Assembly: GCF_000330505.1 (NCBI RefSeq)
Contig: NW_004191857.1
Span: 204,580-259,703, forward strand
Direction of reading: 5' to 3'
DNA length: 55,124 bases
Source of the DNA: Entamoeba invadens IP1
Lineage: Eukaryota > Evosea > Mastigamoebida > Endamoebidae
Part shown: piece after piece, positions 21,730-33,667 of the stretch
Layout: the number at the start of each line of letters is the position of its first letter
How positions within the stretch are numbered: the stretch's first letter is position 1
Made by a program: the position numbers and the translations under genes
The notes under the pieces: model-generated
Told to the model about the DNA's origin: nothing
The model's database searches: none
The model's input: the letters and a program-made list of their open reading frames with translations, nothing else

Positions 21730-24013
21730 TTACTCAATGTAGGTGTATTCGTCTTTTTTAACATCAGATCTAGCCATGTACTCTCTTTCTATTAAGGACT
21801 CAATAGTTCGTTTTACAAGAGGGACGGGTGGTCTGAAACGTGAAGACAATGAAGTGACAACAGCTTGCATTAACTCGTTATGGACCATCCGCCTATTTCT
21901 TTTCATTAACTTCACGATACACGCCTCGATCATCCCCACCCGCTCTGCTGTGATTTCTTTCTCTTCTTCCTTTTTGACTTCCTTGGCGGCGATTAACTTG
22001 GGCAAAGGCAAGACTATCTTCATCTTGTTATTTGCGAAATTGGTGTTTAATGAAATGACGTCGTTGTCCACTTTGATAAGTCCGACTTGTTCTAAGGAGA
22101 CCACAACACTCTTGACGATGTCCATAGTCAAATGGATTTGTTCGAATATTTTTTCGTTGGTCAGTGTTTCATTTGAGTTGAACAGGATTAAGACTGAGAG
22201 TTGATACGCACTTCCAAAGAAGTTATACATCTTACTCAAGTAATTTGTTTTGATCTTTCCTCTTGTGTATTGGTGTAACCACTCCAACTTTCTCCTCTGA
22301 TATTGTTTGACATACCATTTCTCAAAAAAGACGTGTGTCTCTTGTAACGCTTGTGGCAGTGTGAATTGGAAATTTTGAGGGAAGAATGGCCAGACAGACG
22401 TCTGTAAAATGTTGACAAAGAATGGGAATTGGACTTGAACGCTCTCAGTGAATTTCGTGGACATGTCCTGTGACACTTGTAAGTCGCTCATCATCTTTTG
22501 GATCTTAAACGAGAACGCCGCGGAAAATTTGATCTTGTGTCTCCCAAACGCAGAGTTCTCCTCCGACAGATTTGCGGTATTCCCGCGCAGTAACATTCTT
22601 TTCGCGATGCTTCGAATGTAGTAATTCTCAAAGACGTCTTTGTTCTCGATATAATCGTAGATGTTAAAGATCCTATCTAGTCGCTCATTTAACTCGTCGA
22701 TACCAACACACTGCTTAATAACGACATCAGAGTATTTCGCCAAAAATTCGGGCACTACACTCCCTATTTCATCTCCATTCCCTATTTTCTTGTTCCCATT
22801 AATAACACCACGAAACACTTTCCCAAAGGCTGAGAGGTATAATGTATGGTTCCCAAAGTCTTCTTTAATAAGCTTCTCGATATCTTCATAATACTCCATC
22901 ACCTCTTTGATGATCTCAAACGGCTGTATTAACTTCCCCATGTTCTCTATCCGCTCTTTCCCAACTTCCTCACAATAAGCAGTGAACACAGAAACAGAGT
23001 CTTGTAACTTCTCACCATCTTTTAAGACAGAGAAACACTTCTTCAAATCGTCGGTCTCACGCTTACGAAGGAGAGATAACATCTTTTCTATTATAAACTT
23101 GCATTGCTCGGATATAAAGGAACTCTGTAAAATAGCCCAGAACTCCCGCTGGACTTCCGATGAGACATAAAACTGAAGACGGTCGCGTTCTAAGTCGATG
23201 ATTTCAATGGTCTTCTGAAGGAACTCCGCTATCCCAAAGTTCTTAAATAAGTCGCGTAACGAGACAAAATATTCATTCGCAGCGACTACGTACTCTCTCT
23301 GATAAAAAGTCGTGTACACATCACACCGAACTACTTCTTGACTCACCATCTCGGGATTCGTGAAAAAGAGAAACAGTCGCATTGTCTTCGAAATCAATTC
23401 GCGATACGTCGCAACACTCTCCGACCGTTCTTCGGTAAGTAAATTGAGAGCACATTGGACGACTTTATTCCCATTCGCTTTAAGTAAGTCATTCCAATAG
23501 AGGGACATACAATGCTTAAAAACAACTTCGTTGAACTCGCCATTCACAGCTTTTTGATGTTTCACAAAGAAGCGGTCTAAGTACGAAAACACGTGTGAAA
23601 GTTTCAAACACATCATATAAAAAGTTTCTTTACTTTCGACAAAAAAATTCAAAGCGTCAACTCCATTCACTCCTTGCGACTTCTTGATGTTAGTGTTTTT
23701 GTTTCTTTGTTGTAAAATAATTATAATTATAATAATAACAATTGTTATTAGTTGTAATAGTTATTATTAGAACACAAACTTTGAGTAAAACTTTCAGTTT
23801 CATGACACACTTCTGTTGAATCATTTGGTAGAGTTTCAATGGGTTTGATGTTGATTGCTGGCAATATGAAATACACGTTGAATACATTTTCATGTGCGTT
23901 TGTGGGTCATATGGTTTGTCTGCAAGAATTGTGTCGCAAAACACCGCAAGACTTTCATACATCTGAGACGCAGTTTGCATCTTCTCTATCTTTTTGAGTT
24001 CGTGTGCTTTCAT
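21730..24013 (-). CDS. Cullin, spliced; scaffold of a cullin-RING ubiquitin ligase
   Basis: Exon 1 is 23780-24013 (78 codons, with the cullin-repeat start KMYSTCISYC...LYQMIQQK). Exon 2 is 21730-23682 (or 23679). Joined they give about 728 residues, close to the usual 750. Exon 2 alone has no ATG at its beginning and would lack the first cullin helices. The C-terminus is a winged-helix NEDD8 domain: IVKLMKRNRRMVHNELM places a lysine (about residue 672) where cullins are neddylated, followed by SSRFRPPVPLVKRTIESLIEREY. Cullins bridge substrate receptors (N-terminus) and the RBX1 RING protein (C-terminus). The subclass (CUL1, CUL3 or CUL4-like) is not clear. The 97-100-nt intron lies between a GTTTGT donor and an AAG acceptor; no TAG is available. 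Confidence 0.88.
23683..23779 (-). other. Cullin intron with non-TAG acceptor
   Basis: The donor is GTTTGT at 23779. No TAG occurs before the next coding region. The phase-0 candidates are AAG ending at 23683 or at 23680. Protein similarity on both sides supports an intron, but the exact acceptor is uncertain by one codon. Confidence 0.6.
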
Positions 24014-24241
24014 ATCTCTGTTGTATAGTATATATATAGTTATAGTATTATTAATTAATACTATTCAAGTTTGTGTCTTAAGTGTATTTTTTATTTATGA
24101 TATATAATATAGTTTACAGTATAATATAATTTATTATATATGTATAGATTCAAAATGTATTAATATGATAGTAGAGCGAACTATAAATATGAAAGAATCA
24201 AAACAAACACAAGAAATAGAACTTGAAATGAAAAAAGAATA

Positions 24242-24341
24242 NNNNNNNNNNNNNNNNNNNNNNNNNNNNNNNNNNNNNNNNNNNNNNNNNNNNNNNNNNN
24301 NNNNNNNNNNNNNNNNNNNNNNNNNNNNNNNNNNNNNNNNN
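24242..24341. other. Assembly gap (100 N)
   Basis: Exactly 100 unresolved bases, the conventional placeholder for a gap of unknown size. Confidence 0.99.
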
Positions 24342-24658
24342 TATTTGGTACTTCTATAACTTTAATAAAACAAAAGACAATCTCTTAAGTCGAAAATGAA
24401 AACATTTTAAATTGAAGTTAAAAATTTCCAAACGATTATCTGCTATTTATTTTAAACCATCAAATTAATTTCATTCACTGAATTTTTTTATAAATAGTCA
24501 CAGTTTTTTTTAATTTTGTTTTTACAAAAAAGAAATGGGCTTTTTTTAGTTTCAAACAGTTTGAAATCGACAAGCACAAGTAAAGATAAAGAAATTAAAG
24601 AACACACTGCAAAAATACACCCGTCTCTTCTTTTTCATAATTTCCATCTTCTTTTTAA

Positions 24659-24672
24659 AACTTGAAATTCAA
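24659..24672 (+). promoter_or_regulatory. AACTTGAAATTCAA start-proximal motif of the DYRK gene
   Basis: A 14-nt word identical to one 4 nt before the UBR4-like ATG (10715-10728). Its core TTGAAATTCAA is palindromic about a central A. It may be a combined GAAC/initiator core promoter element. Confidence 0.45.
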
Positions 24673-24696
24673 GGCGCCTTAACTGTAAAACGAAAA

Positions 24697-25905
24697 ATGC
24701 AGCAAGCGAAACAAGCCCCCATCACAAAGCTTTTAACAACCAATTTAAAGGCGATATATCTCTTCTGCCATGACAAGAAACAAGGCCAACAACCACCCAA
24801 AGTGCGTACTCGAGTAGATAAAGATGGACATTTATTATGGCGAGTTGGAGAGATGTTAATGGACCGGTACTTATTAGTGAAAGGGTTAGGCAAAGGGTCT
24901 TTTGGCCAAGTTATTCAAGCGAAAGACACGGTGCGCAATCAAGATGTAGCTCTCAAAATTATTCGGAAAGAAAAGAACTTCTATGAACAAGCCAAATTAG
25001 AGGTCCAAATCCTCTATCACTTAAATACAAATGATCCGACTGATAAATACAAAATAGTCCGTTTACTCGACACCTTTAATTTGGGTGGACATTTCTGTAT
25101 GGTTTTTGAACTCCTTTCATTCAATTTATATGACTTACTGATGAAAAAGAATGCGTCTCTTGGACTCACTTTAGTCAAACGATTTGCTTTCGACATATTA
25201 AGGTCGTTGTACTACTTACAAATGGACTCAATTCGAGTCATCCACTGCGACTTGAAACCAGAGAATATCGTCTTGATCTCCCCCGACCAAGCAGATATCA
25301 AATTGATCGACTTCGGTAGCTCTTGTACCCCATCCACACACATGTATAAATACATTCAATCGAGGTATTACCGTTCACCAGAAGTCGTTATGGGATTGAA
25401 CTATAGTCATCCCATCGATATGTGGTCGCTGGGTTGCATACTCCCAGAACTTTTAACTACTGAACCCCTTTTCCCTGCTCGGTCTGAAGTCGAATTACTT
25501 GTGATGATGAGTGCCATGCTTGGAATGCCACCAAATGACATGATCAAAGAAAGTCACAGAGCTCGAAAATTATTCATCCCACACGAAACTGATGACGGAT
25601 TTGACTTCCACACTACACTCCAACCACTTTACTTGAAAAAGAAAAAACTCTCCAACATCATTGGAGTCGATATGGGCGGTCCACTTACTCGAGTCCCCGG
25701 CGACAAAATGCCCAGAGACGATTTGGAAAAGTTCTGTGACTTGGTGACAAAAATGCTAGCTATGGACCCTGCAAAAAGAATTACACCACTCGACGCTTTG
25801 GCCCATCCATTCTTCCAAGGAAGGATGAATAAAGAGGTTTCACCTATCGTAGAAGAGAAAAAGATACCAATGGAGGAAGAAGAAGACAGACCAGGGACTA
25901 GATAG
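24697..25905 (+). CDS. DYRK (minibrain-type) dual-specificity protein kinase
   Basis: A 402-residue kinase of the DYRK family. A short N-terminal region ends in a DYRK-homology-like lead-in (GHLLWRVGEMLMDRY) before the catalytic domain at about 58-374. Visible motifs: GKGSFG loop, VALKIIR lysine (Lys87), FNLYDLL, HCDLKPEN (183-190; the Cys in place of Arg in HRD is typical of DYRKs), DFG (206-208) and activation-loop YKY (217-219). In DYRKs the second Tyr of the YxY is autophosphorylated in cis to activate the enzyme. The IQSRYYRSPEV segment matches the DYRK1 class. The C-terminus is short and acidic, without the long tail of animal DYRK1A. Likely roles are cell-cycle, stress or differentiation control. 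It converges on the TOR gene 147 bp away. Confidence 0.92.
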   Translation: MQQAKQAPITKLLTTNLKAIYLFCHDKKQGQQPPKVRTRVDKDGHLLWRVGEMLMDRYLLVKGLGKGSFGQVIQAKDTVRNQDVALKIIRKEKNFYEQAKLEVQILYHLNTNDPTDKYKIVRLLDTFNLGGHFCMVFELLSFNLYDLLMKKNASLGLTLVKRFAFDILRSLYYLQMDSIRVIHCDLKPENIVLISPDQADIKLIDFGSSCTPSTHMYKYIQSRYYRSPEVVMGLNYSHPIDMWSLGCILPELLTTEPLFPARSEVELLVMMSAMLGMPPNDMIKESHRARKLFIPHETDDGFDFHTTLQPLYLKKKKLSNIIGVDMGGPLTRVPGDKMPRDDLEKFCDLVTKMLAMDPAKRITPLDALAHPFFQGRMNKEVSPIVEEKKIPMEEEEDRPGTR

Positions 25906-26052
25906 AGTGTAATAAATCGTTTTAAGTGTTGTTAGTCGCACACATGAAGTATTCAATGAGTTTTACTTGTGAAGTATTAATGAGGTTTATTCCAAAACAA
26001 AACACATTCCATTTAAAATCAATTATTATCAGCATATGTATGTGTGGGGAGA

Positions 26053-29000
26053 TCACCAGAAAGGTAACCAACCCTGGTAACACTGACTCAGGTTCTCATG
26101 ACTCATCGCTTGTTGAATCAGTTTGTCGACTTGTGTCTGGACATCGACTTCTTTCCCAAAGTCCTTCCCAGTCAACTTGTCAAGTACTCTCTTAGTAACT
26201 CCTCCCGCTTTCGAATTGATATCAGTGTCCGCATCATCCTCCCCATCATTCTCACCTTCATCGTCTTTCTTCTCTTCATTTTTGTTCTTCGATTCGTCTT
26301 GATTGTCTTGGTTATCTTGATTCTCAAATATAGCTGTTTGCTCCGTACGATCTTTCCCCCCTAATATCGTCACTATCAACGGATCATACACAAACGCTTC
26401 TAACACCGCCATAAGACTGTCTTTGTTCTCTCGAAGGACTTCCATCACCTTCTCACATGTGATTCTAAAAGTCCCTTCTATCCCACTCACTTCCATTGCA
26501 TTCACCATCATCCGTGTCAGTCGAAATGGGATCTTTTCAGGATACTTCTCCCGGTTCATAGCAACTTCAAAACAATCACCAAAGTCGATGTGAACAACAT
26601 CACCAGTCACTCGTTGTAACATCAAATTTTGGGGATGTCTATCCCCAAGACCTAAGATATACCCTACCATTGACATTAAAGCAACACTCCGTGTAAAGTT
26701 GGTCCGCTTCTCTAACCACATCTCAGAAGACTGACTCTTGATCCACATCGCGTTCGCTAAGTCCATTTCTCTGTCTTTCGACTGCTCCAAGACGTTCTCG
26801 AAGATCTCAAGTTTCTTCAGCGCAGACAGTGTGTCGAACTTGTTGGCTATCATTTTCGTGCATATGATCTTTTCTGCGTCGACGGAGATGTTCTTTGCTG
26901 ACCGATACTCTTTGACTACTTGGTGGAGGGTGTCTGAATGTGGGACCCACCCTATTAACCCACTCATTGAGCTTAAAGGGATAACATCATAACAGTGGAT
27001 CTTCAAATGAATGTTCGACGTCTCCGAGTTCCCAGCAAGCAAGTCATTGACCAACCCAAACAGTTGCATCACACGTTCATCTTGTCGTAGATCTTCATGT
27101 CCTTTCAAACAGTATTTATAAGCTTTCCCGTCTGAACCTACTATCGTGAGTTTCCGAGGACGTTGCTTCGATGGGATGATACCAAGGATCGGGTCAATGT
27201 ATTTGATAGTGATCACACTTTGATTCGTTTTGTATGTCCCAGGTACTGCAATATCCAAGTCCCGAGCTTCAGAGAGGCGTGGTGCTATTAATGGCAGTTC
27301 AACGACATTAATCTTCGCTATAATGTTTGTGATCTTGAAGTACATACGAGACAAGATATCCCATCCAATAGCTAAGTCATCGATATACTGTATCTCATCA
27401 CTCGCCTGAGCTACACTCTCATATCGCTCAAAGTACGAATACGCCTCTTTAATGTCTTTCCCAAACATCAAGACAAACGATTGGTCCCGCTTGTTGCGGG
27501 GCATATCCAACTTCATCATCATCGGCTTTAAGACGTCCATCATCGCCTTGAAATTCTTGTTGTTGTAAAACTCCTTTGAAGCCTCTTCCAGCGCTTCTTT
27601 CCACATCTCAAAGGCTATAATCGCCGCTCCAACTAATTCTTCACTCACTAACATCGCTTGTTGCACTAAATGCCCACTCTCCTTCTTTATCTTCTCAATC
27701 ACTGAAATGGCTACAGCACGGCGATCTTCATTTGGCGATTTGGATGCGACGGTGAGTGCGTAGACAATAGCTTGTGGGTGTGCTTTGCCTATCATAGTCA
27801 AGAGTTGTGTAGTTACTCTTCTCACAGAAGATACATCAGACTGTATTCTTGCTATGATTTGCGGGACTACATGCAACCATATATCGACTGGCAAGTCATT
27901 AATTCCCGCAGTCACAGCGTGCTCGACTTCTCTGAATTTACCAAATTTAAAGAGCAGTGTAAGTAATCGCAAAGTGTCTTGTAAGTGGTTAGTCTTCGAG
28001 AGTAACAATGACTGGACAAAGGCATTAACTGCCGCTTCTATGAATCCAATTTCTTCTGTTTCGTCCTTGTTAATGGTTGATATCACACTCTCTATCTCAC
28101 TCTGTTTCTCTTTGATAATCTTCTCTTTGTTCTCTACTGTACTGTTCTCATACGACTTCATCAATTTCTTTAACTCTTTGACATCGCCACGACCATTACT
28201 CTTTTGGATCTCATATAACCCAACTACTTCTAAATTCACTAACGCCCACATTTGCCAATATTTATGACTATCTTTTACTCGACTTATCGTCTCTTTGTAA
28301 TGCCCTAATACAGTTCGGATGTTCTCACGATTCACTTCATTGCCACTTTGATAAATATACAAACTCCACTCTCCTAATTTGGAAGAGACTTTCGCCATCA
28401 TATGATTGTCCGCAAACCCTTCCATCTCTTTTTATACTCCTCAAGTAACTCACACAGTCCACGCTTCTCATTTAAGTCCTTCGTCATCCTCCACATGATG
28501 TTCAAGTACTTCATCCCAACCTCCAAATTGTCCACCGGCAAACTTTCAATAGTCGGCTCAAGGTGGTGACAGGCAAGCATGTTCAATGTGCTCAACCCTA
28601 ATTTGGTCTCCCCCTTCTCGTCACACATCCCGATGAATTTGATCCAACACTTCACTTCCTCCCGTTTGTCTAACACAAGCTCTCGCATCTTTAATATACG
28701 TTGCCACGTCTTAATATCACGTTGTGAGTTAATAAGTCTTTGCTCCCAATTGGAGACAAGGACTTTCTTATTGATGTGCTTCCCGTCTTCATTCTTCCTC
28801 TTTTTGAGTAACAAAATTTCTTCCAATTCAGTGATTATCTCTGCACGCGATAAAGAGTTGTAACATCGTTCATACCCATCCGCATATAACACACCAAGTT
28901 CAATTCGAATGGTCGACTTTTGTGCTTCAATAAGTGCACCGGCTTCCTTTAAAGTCGTTTCATTGTCTTCATATAAGTTATACACTATACGATAGAACGC

Positions 29001-32000
29001 AGCATCAAATGGATCCATCTCTTTGAACTCGGGAGACTCTATCACAGCTTTCAATTCAACCCAATGCTCCATATAGAACGACGAAGCAGCTACCATAGTT
29101 ACTACTCTCTTAATATCATTACTCTCTAAGTAATTCCACTTCTTCATATCTTCATTCCAAAAGGGTTGGATAGTGTCATCTAACGCTTTCCAATCACCCA
29201 TTTCATATAAACACTCCATCTTCACATCTACACGCTTCCCTCCTTCATCCTCCAATTTGGTCAATGCTTTGTGCCACATCCCTAATTTCGCAAACCACGA
29301 GGAATTCAATTTCATTTGATTCTCCTTTTCAGCTAAATAAATCAACCCACTCGCAGCATCTTTCCGTTGTAATTGATTGTTCAAGCCAATCAACTCTTCA
29401 TACATCTTTTGCTTCACAGGCGTGTCGTCCTCCCCGATCGTCTCGCGCCGCTTCACCTCCTTCTCCCCATTCTCATTCTTCAGTGCATTTTCTTTCGCTC
29501 TTAAAGACTTCGCATATGCCCCAATTTTGCTTGCGCAGTCTCCAAACTCTTTGATTGGTTTGATCAATTCTTCGTGTTCCAAAAACTCCGCCAAATTCAA
29601 AACCAACGCGACTACTTCATGGGAGACAGACGGTTGGGTTATGACCATTTTCATATCATCAAGAATTTCATTCTTTTTGTTCTCTTTCAACATTATGAAG
29701 TATGAATGGAACGCACAATTGAACAAATCTCTTGCTATAGGAGAGTTTGTATTGTTACTCACAATACTATGGAAGTCATAGATTAACACAGACGGACTCA
29801 TTCGAATCGTTTCGATTAAGATCCTTTCCGTCCAGTCACTCCACTCTTCCTCTTTAGTAAATTGTTTGCAGTTCTGCCACAACTCAAAGTACTTATTTTG
29901 GTCATCAACACTCTCACTCGCTATATTCTTCTGTTCGATCTTCTTCGATATGTCTATCTTTTCTTTCTCGAGTGGTTTCACCTCGCGACTTAACGTGTCG
30001 AGACTCGACCGGATTTTGTCCAACTTCTTCTCAAACTCGTCTATCGCTTTAACACGGGGGTACTTATTTAAAGCAGCACACACACTCGCGTGGAACAAGA
30101 AATATTGTGGTCCAAGTTTGACTGCCATTGTCGACAGTCCTTCTATCAACACTGTTCGTAGTGTTTCATTCTGTAATTGACTCACAGTGACTGAAATGAT
30201 CCACGACGCGTAATCCGAGATATTCACACTCGCAAAGAACGTGAAAATGTGGTACAAAATAGCTTCTCTCAAGTTCGTGTTAACTTGTTCTCCAAAGAGT
30301 TCCAAAAAGACTGGAACAATGCTATACAAATTGTCGTTCAAGTCGATGTTCTTTGCAAACGTGTTAAAGCACTTATTCATGATCAATGGCCCGTTGTTCT
30401 TAATGTCTTCATCTTTGTTACTGTATTTAAGTCGTGAAAGTTCATTCAGTAAGACGGGGACAATTATCGGTAAATACAACTTAAACTCGTCTTTTGTTGT
30501 TGCCGCTAATTTGGAACACAAATTGCACGTCGCAGACAAGATCTTGTTGTCCCAGAACTGCGCAATCATCTTAAACAGTTTTGTCAATTGAGCGTCTCTA
30601 ATAGTCTTATCCACACAGTCGAGTAATGAAGTGATCGAATTAATAATTTCCGCACGAACATTAGGTTGGCATTGTGGAAAGAGTTTGTTGAATTGTGTGA
30701 AGACAAATGACAAGAATTGGTACACCATTGGCGTCTTAATTTGGTTGAGCCATTGACACGTCTGTGTGATTTTCCTTGGACAGTCCGGGTGCAATGAAAC
30801 AAGTGTATTTGTGCTCAGTATTTTCAAGAGTGAATTGATGACGGTCCACGCATAAAACGCGTCTGTTTGTGTTGTCACTGAAGGTATGCGAGTATCAAAA
30901 CTGTCGTCGTTTTCAACTTGAATGATTTCCGTTTCACATCCCATTCGATATTGAGTTGGATCCATTGCTCCTAAGACCCCAAGGACTGACACAACTTCAC
31001 TTGTTATTTCCTGGCTTTTGTCGGTGTTATACAACTCCATTAACAACTCAAACAAGTCGGGATTCGTTTGATACAGATTAGATGCATATTGTGATGTACG
31101 ACTGATCTTTTTAATCGATCGAAGAGCAGATATTCGTAATTTAGTCTTCTGCAATGACATCCCCTTCTGTCTTAAAATAGTCATAGCCGTCTCAAGAGTT
31201 TGCTTGACATACTTCTCGTCGACATTTCCCATACAAATCAACTCGGTCATCGCATTCAAAAATCCAATTAAGAGTGTAGGAGTGTCTGTAGGGGTCAGTG
31301 TCTTCAATTTAGGGTTAATTGCCATAATAATAGCTTCACTATATGGGAGAATTAAGTCGCCACTCGACTGTATGACAGTGGTCAATAACATAATTGACTC
31401 TTCAATAGTCAGAGCAGCAATCCCAACATTTAATTGTGATATTAACTTCGCTAATATGTCTCTGAATGATGGCATCATGAAACAGAGATTATAAGTAGTC
31501 AATCGACAGATGATTCGGATCACTTCTTGTCTCACATTGAAATTCTGGTCGTTCAGCGCCATGAACAAATTCGAGATGTTCGCCGTTTGACTCAAAAAGT
31601 AGTCAAATCGCGAGTCAAAACTCGCCATAATAGTTTGACGTATCCCACACACTTGATCACTAATCCCACGAACTAACAATTTCTGAACGGTCTGCCCAAT
31701 ATCATAGACGTGCACACTCTTCTCGTCGATGTTTTCTGGTAAGAGGACTGGTGTCAATTTCGTCACTACTTTCCTGATATGAATGTCTTCACTGTCGATG
31801 TACTCCTTAATTGTGTTAACAATGAGTTTCATCGTTTCTTCATCAAATGGTAATTTCGTTAACACTTTAATAGCTAAGATCACTAACTCCTTTGGCTGCA
31901 TCACGACTATTTGTGTGATCGTTTGTGTTGTTGGGGTGTTGTATGTGAACAAGATGTTTCGTATCATTGGAATTAACACATCTTTGACGGGTTTACACTT

Positions 32001-33584
32001 CTTCGGAAACATCTCAATGAATGTCAAAAACAACTCGACACACTGTTCATTCAACCCACAGTCCGCTACATCACAAAAGAGTGAATAAAACAAGTTTGTT
32101 ATAGACGTGTTCTGCTTCTGCGTGTCGATTACCTGAACCCCTTCTTTTTGTTCTACAGCGACGTCTACTCTCTCTTCAAATGACAAATATTTCACCACTT
32201 TATTGAAACAATATAAGATCTCCACTAACATATCTTGGCGCTCCTTCTCGTTTTTAATCTTCTTCAAGACCTCAAACTCACTCTTTCGAATTAACACAAA
32301 CGCAGCATTCTGTGGATCCATCTTAAAAAACGTAAGCATTTGTCGTGGAAAATACATACACAAGTCGCCCATCACATGAAACACAGTCGGCTTCTCCATA
32401 TTCGATCGAAAACACTCCAACAAGAACATTACAATGCGACTGAAGGGATACTTCTCATTCTCAAGTTTACTCAGTTCCGGTAAACTCGGGACATCGCCAC
32501 TCATCCGATCTTCTTTCTTCCCCACTTTCTTGATCTTCCCGGTACTTCTCTTCTCCACTTGAATGATTTCCTCGTCCAGAAATCGGTTCATCGGCTCGCG
32601 ACAGTAAAACTTCTCCGGTGAGATTTTACACAAGTCCGAGAGCATGAGAAGCGAGACCCGCCGGATCAATGAAGTCTTCCCATTCTTCGCAGAGAGGTAC
32701 ACTTCCTTCATCACATGATAGAAATACTCTTCATCAAATTTGTTCTTTAAAACAGTGATTGCGGCTATTAACGATCCGTGGATGACGGCTTCATCCCCTT
32801 CGCCAGGCATATGTAGATTCCCTAAGTTCTTCTCCATCACTTCTTTAAAGAGCGCATCCTTCTTAACTACTTTGAAGAACTCGTCTAGCGCCTTGTTCGC
32901 TTCAATGCGCGTTTCAATGGTTTCGTTCACCAAACCCTTTTGAATTAACTCAAGAATCGGCTGCGTCGTCGCGTAACACGTTGATGGGGAATTGATTATC
33001 ACTTCGTTTAAGATCAACATTTTGGCTAACATGTTCGTGATCTTCTCAAGAGAAAAGTCCGTACATAAAGAGGTCGAGAGAGTCATCCCACGTTGCTCAC
33101 AATCAATCGCTGTCATCAACTGTTTGTTGAAGTCGTGTAAATTGAAACATATGATTTGCCGAATCACTCGAACCGTCTCCCGCATTAAGTCGGGAGACCC
33201 CGTGTTCATTAACATCGATAGAACATACTTACAACCGTTTGTCAAATTGACTTCATTGAACCCACTGTCCATCATCACCTCTATCACTTTCAGTATCGAA
33301 AAGCACATATTCATTGTTGGGGGAATCGGCAATGTCGACTGTAAACGGTCGCGAAGAAGCTTGCGGATATCATCGAAAAAGCGCTGGCATGTCTCGCCGT
33401 GAAACTCCGTTAAAACGACCACAAAAAAACATTTGACACTCTCCGACTTTAGTTCGCGGTCATATTTATCTCTAAGAGTCAAAACAAAGGTGCAATAAAA
33501 GATAGTAAAAAATATATGAACAAACGTACAAGCGACCAAAGCGTCGATGTGGCCGTTCAATTTATTTTCCCAATTTGCGAACAT
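26053..33584 (-). CDS. TOR: Target of rapamycin (TOR) kinase, one intron and one apparent frameshift
   Basis: A PIKK of about 2500 residues, near the 2549 of human mTOR. Exon 1 is 33526-33584, the intron 33472-33525, and exon 2 carries HEAT repeats and part of the FAT domain. The frame breaks at an A5 run (minus strand; T5 at 28429-28433). The next frame, down to 26053, holds the rest of FAT, an FRB domain (about 27345-27660), the PI3K-like kinase domain with GLGDRHPQN (about 26630-26655) and HIDFGDCFEVAM (about 26560-26595), an acidic Asn/Asp-rich insertion, and a FATC tail ending SHENLSQCYQGWLPFW, close to mTOR. Protein similarity is continuous across the break, so a missing base is more likely than two genes. 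TOR links nutrients to growth in TORC1/TORC2. Confidence 0.9.
33472..33525 (-). other. TOR intron that is open in frame
   Basis: 54 nt, GTTTGT donor and TAG acceptor, phase 2, a multiple of three with no in-frame stop. Unspliced it would add 18 residues, including a hydrophobic IFFTIFYCTFVLT stretch foreign to TOR proteins. Removing it joins HIDALVAC to DKYDRELK. Confidence 0.75.
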
Positions 33585-33620
33585 AAATTTATTCTTTTCC
33601 AGTTCCTTTTTTATTTCTTC

Positions 33621-33630
33621 ATTTCAAGTT
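33621..33630 (-). promoter_or_regulatory. AACTTGAAAT motif upstream of TOR
   Basis: On the minus strand AACTTGAAAT lies about 37-46 nt before the TOR ATG, sharing the core of the 14-mer seen before the UBR4-like and DYRK genes. A GGAACTGGAAAAG word lies between it and the ATG. Confidence 0.35.
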
Positions 33631-33667
33631 TTTTTGAAATCCTCAAAAAATAAGAATGAATTAATGT

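Larger units (their letters stand above)
24014..24696. other. Spacer containing an assembly gap
   Basis: The region between the divergent cullin and DYRK genes includes 100 N at 24242-24341, so its true length and content are unknown. The flanks are A+T rich. AACTTGAAATTCAA (24659-24672) lies 25 nt upstream of the DYRK ATG. Confidence 0.6.

Noticed and set aside
24165..24359. ORF running through the first N gap
   Set aside because: Most of it is unknown sequence, and the flanks are A+T-rich spacer.
28420..28440. Programmed -1 frameshift site in TOR (T AAA AAG)
   Set aside because: The heptamer does not fit X XXY YYZ, because the base before AAA is T; no downstream pseudoknot was evident. 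A missing base in an A run is simpler.
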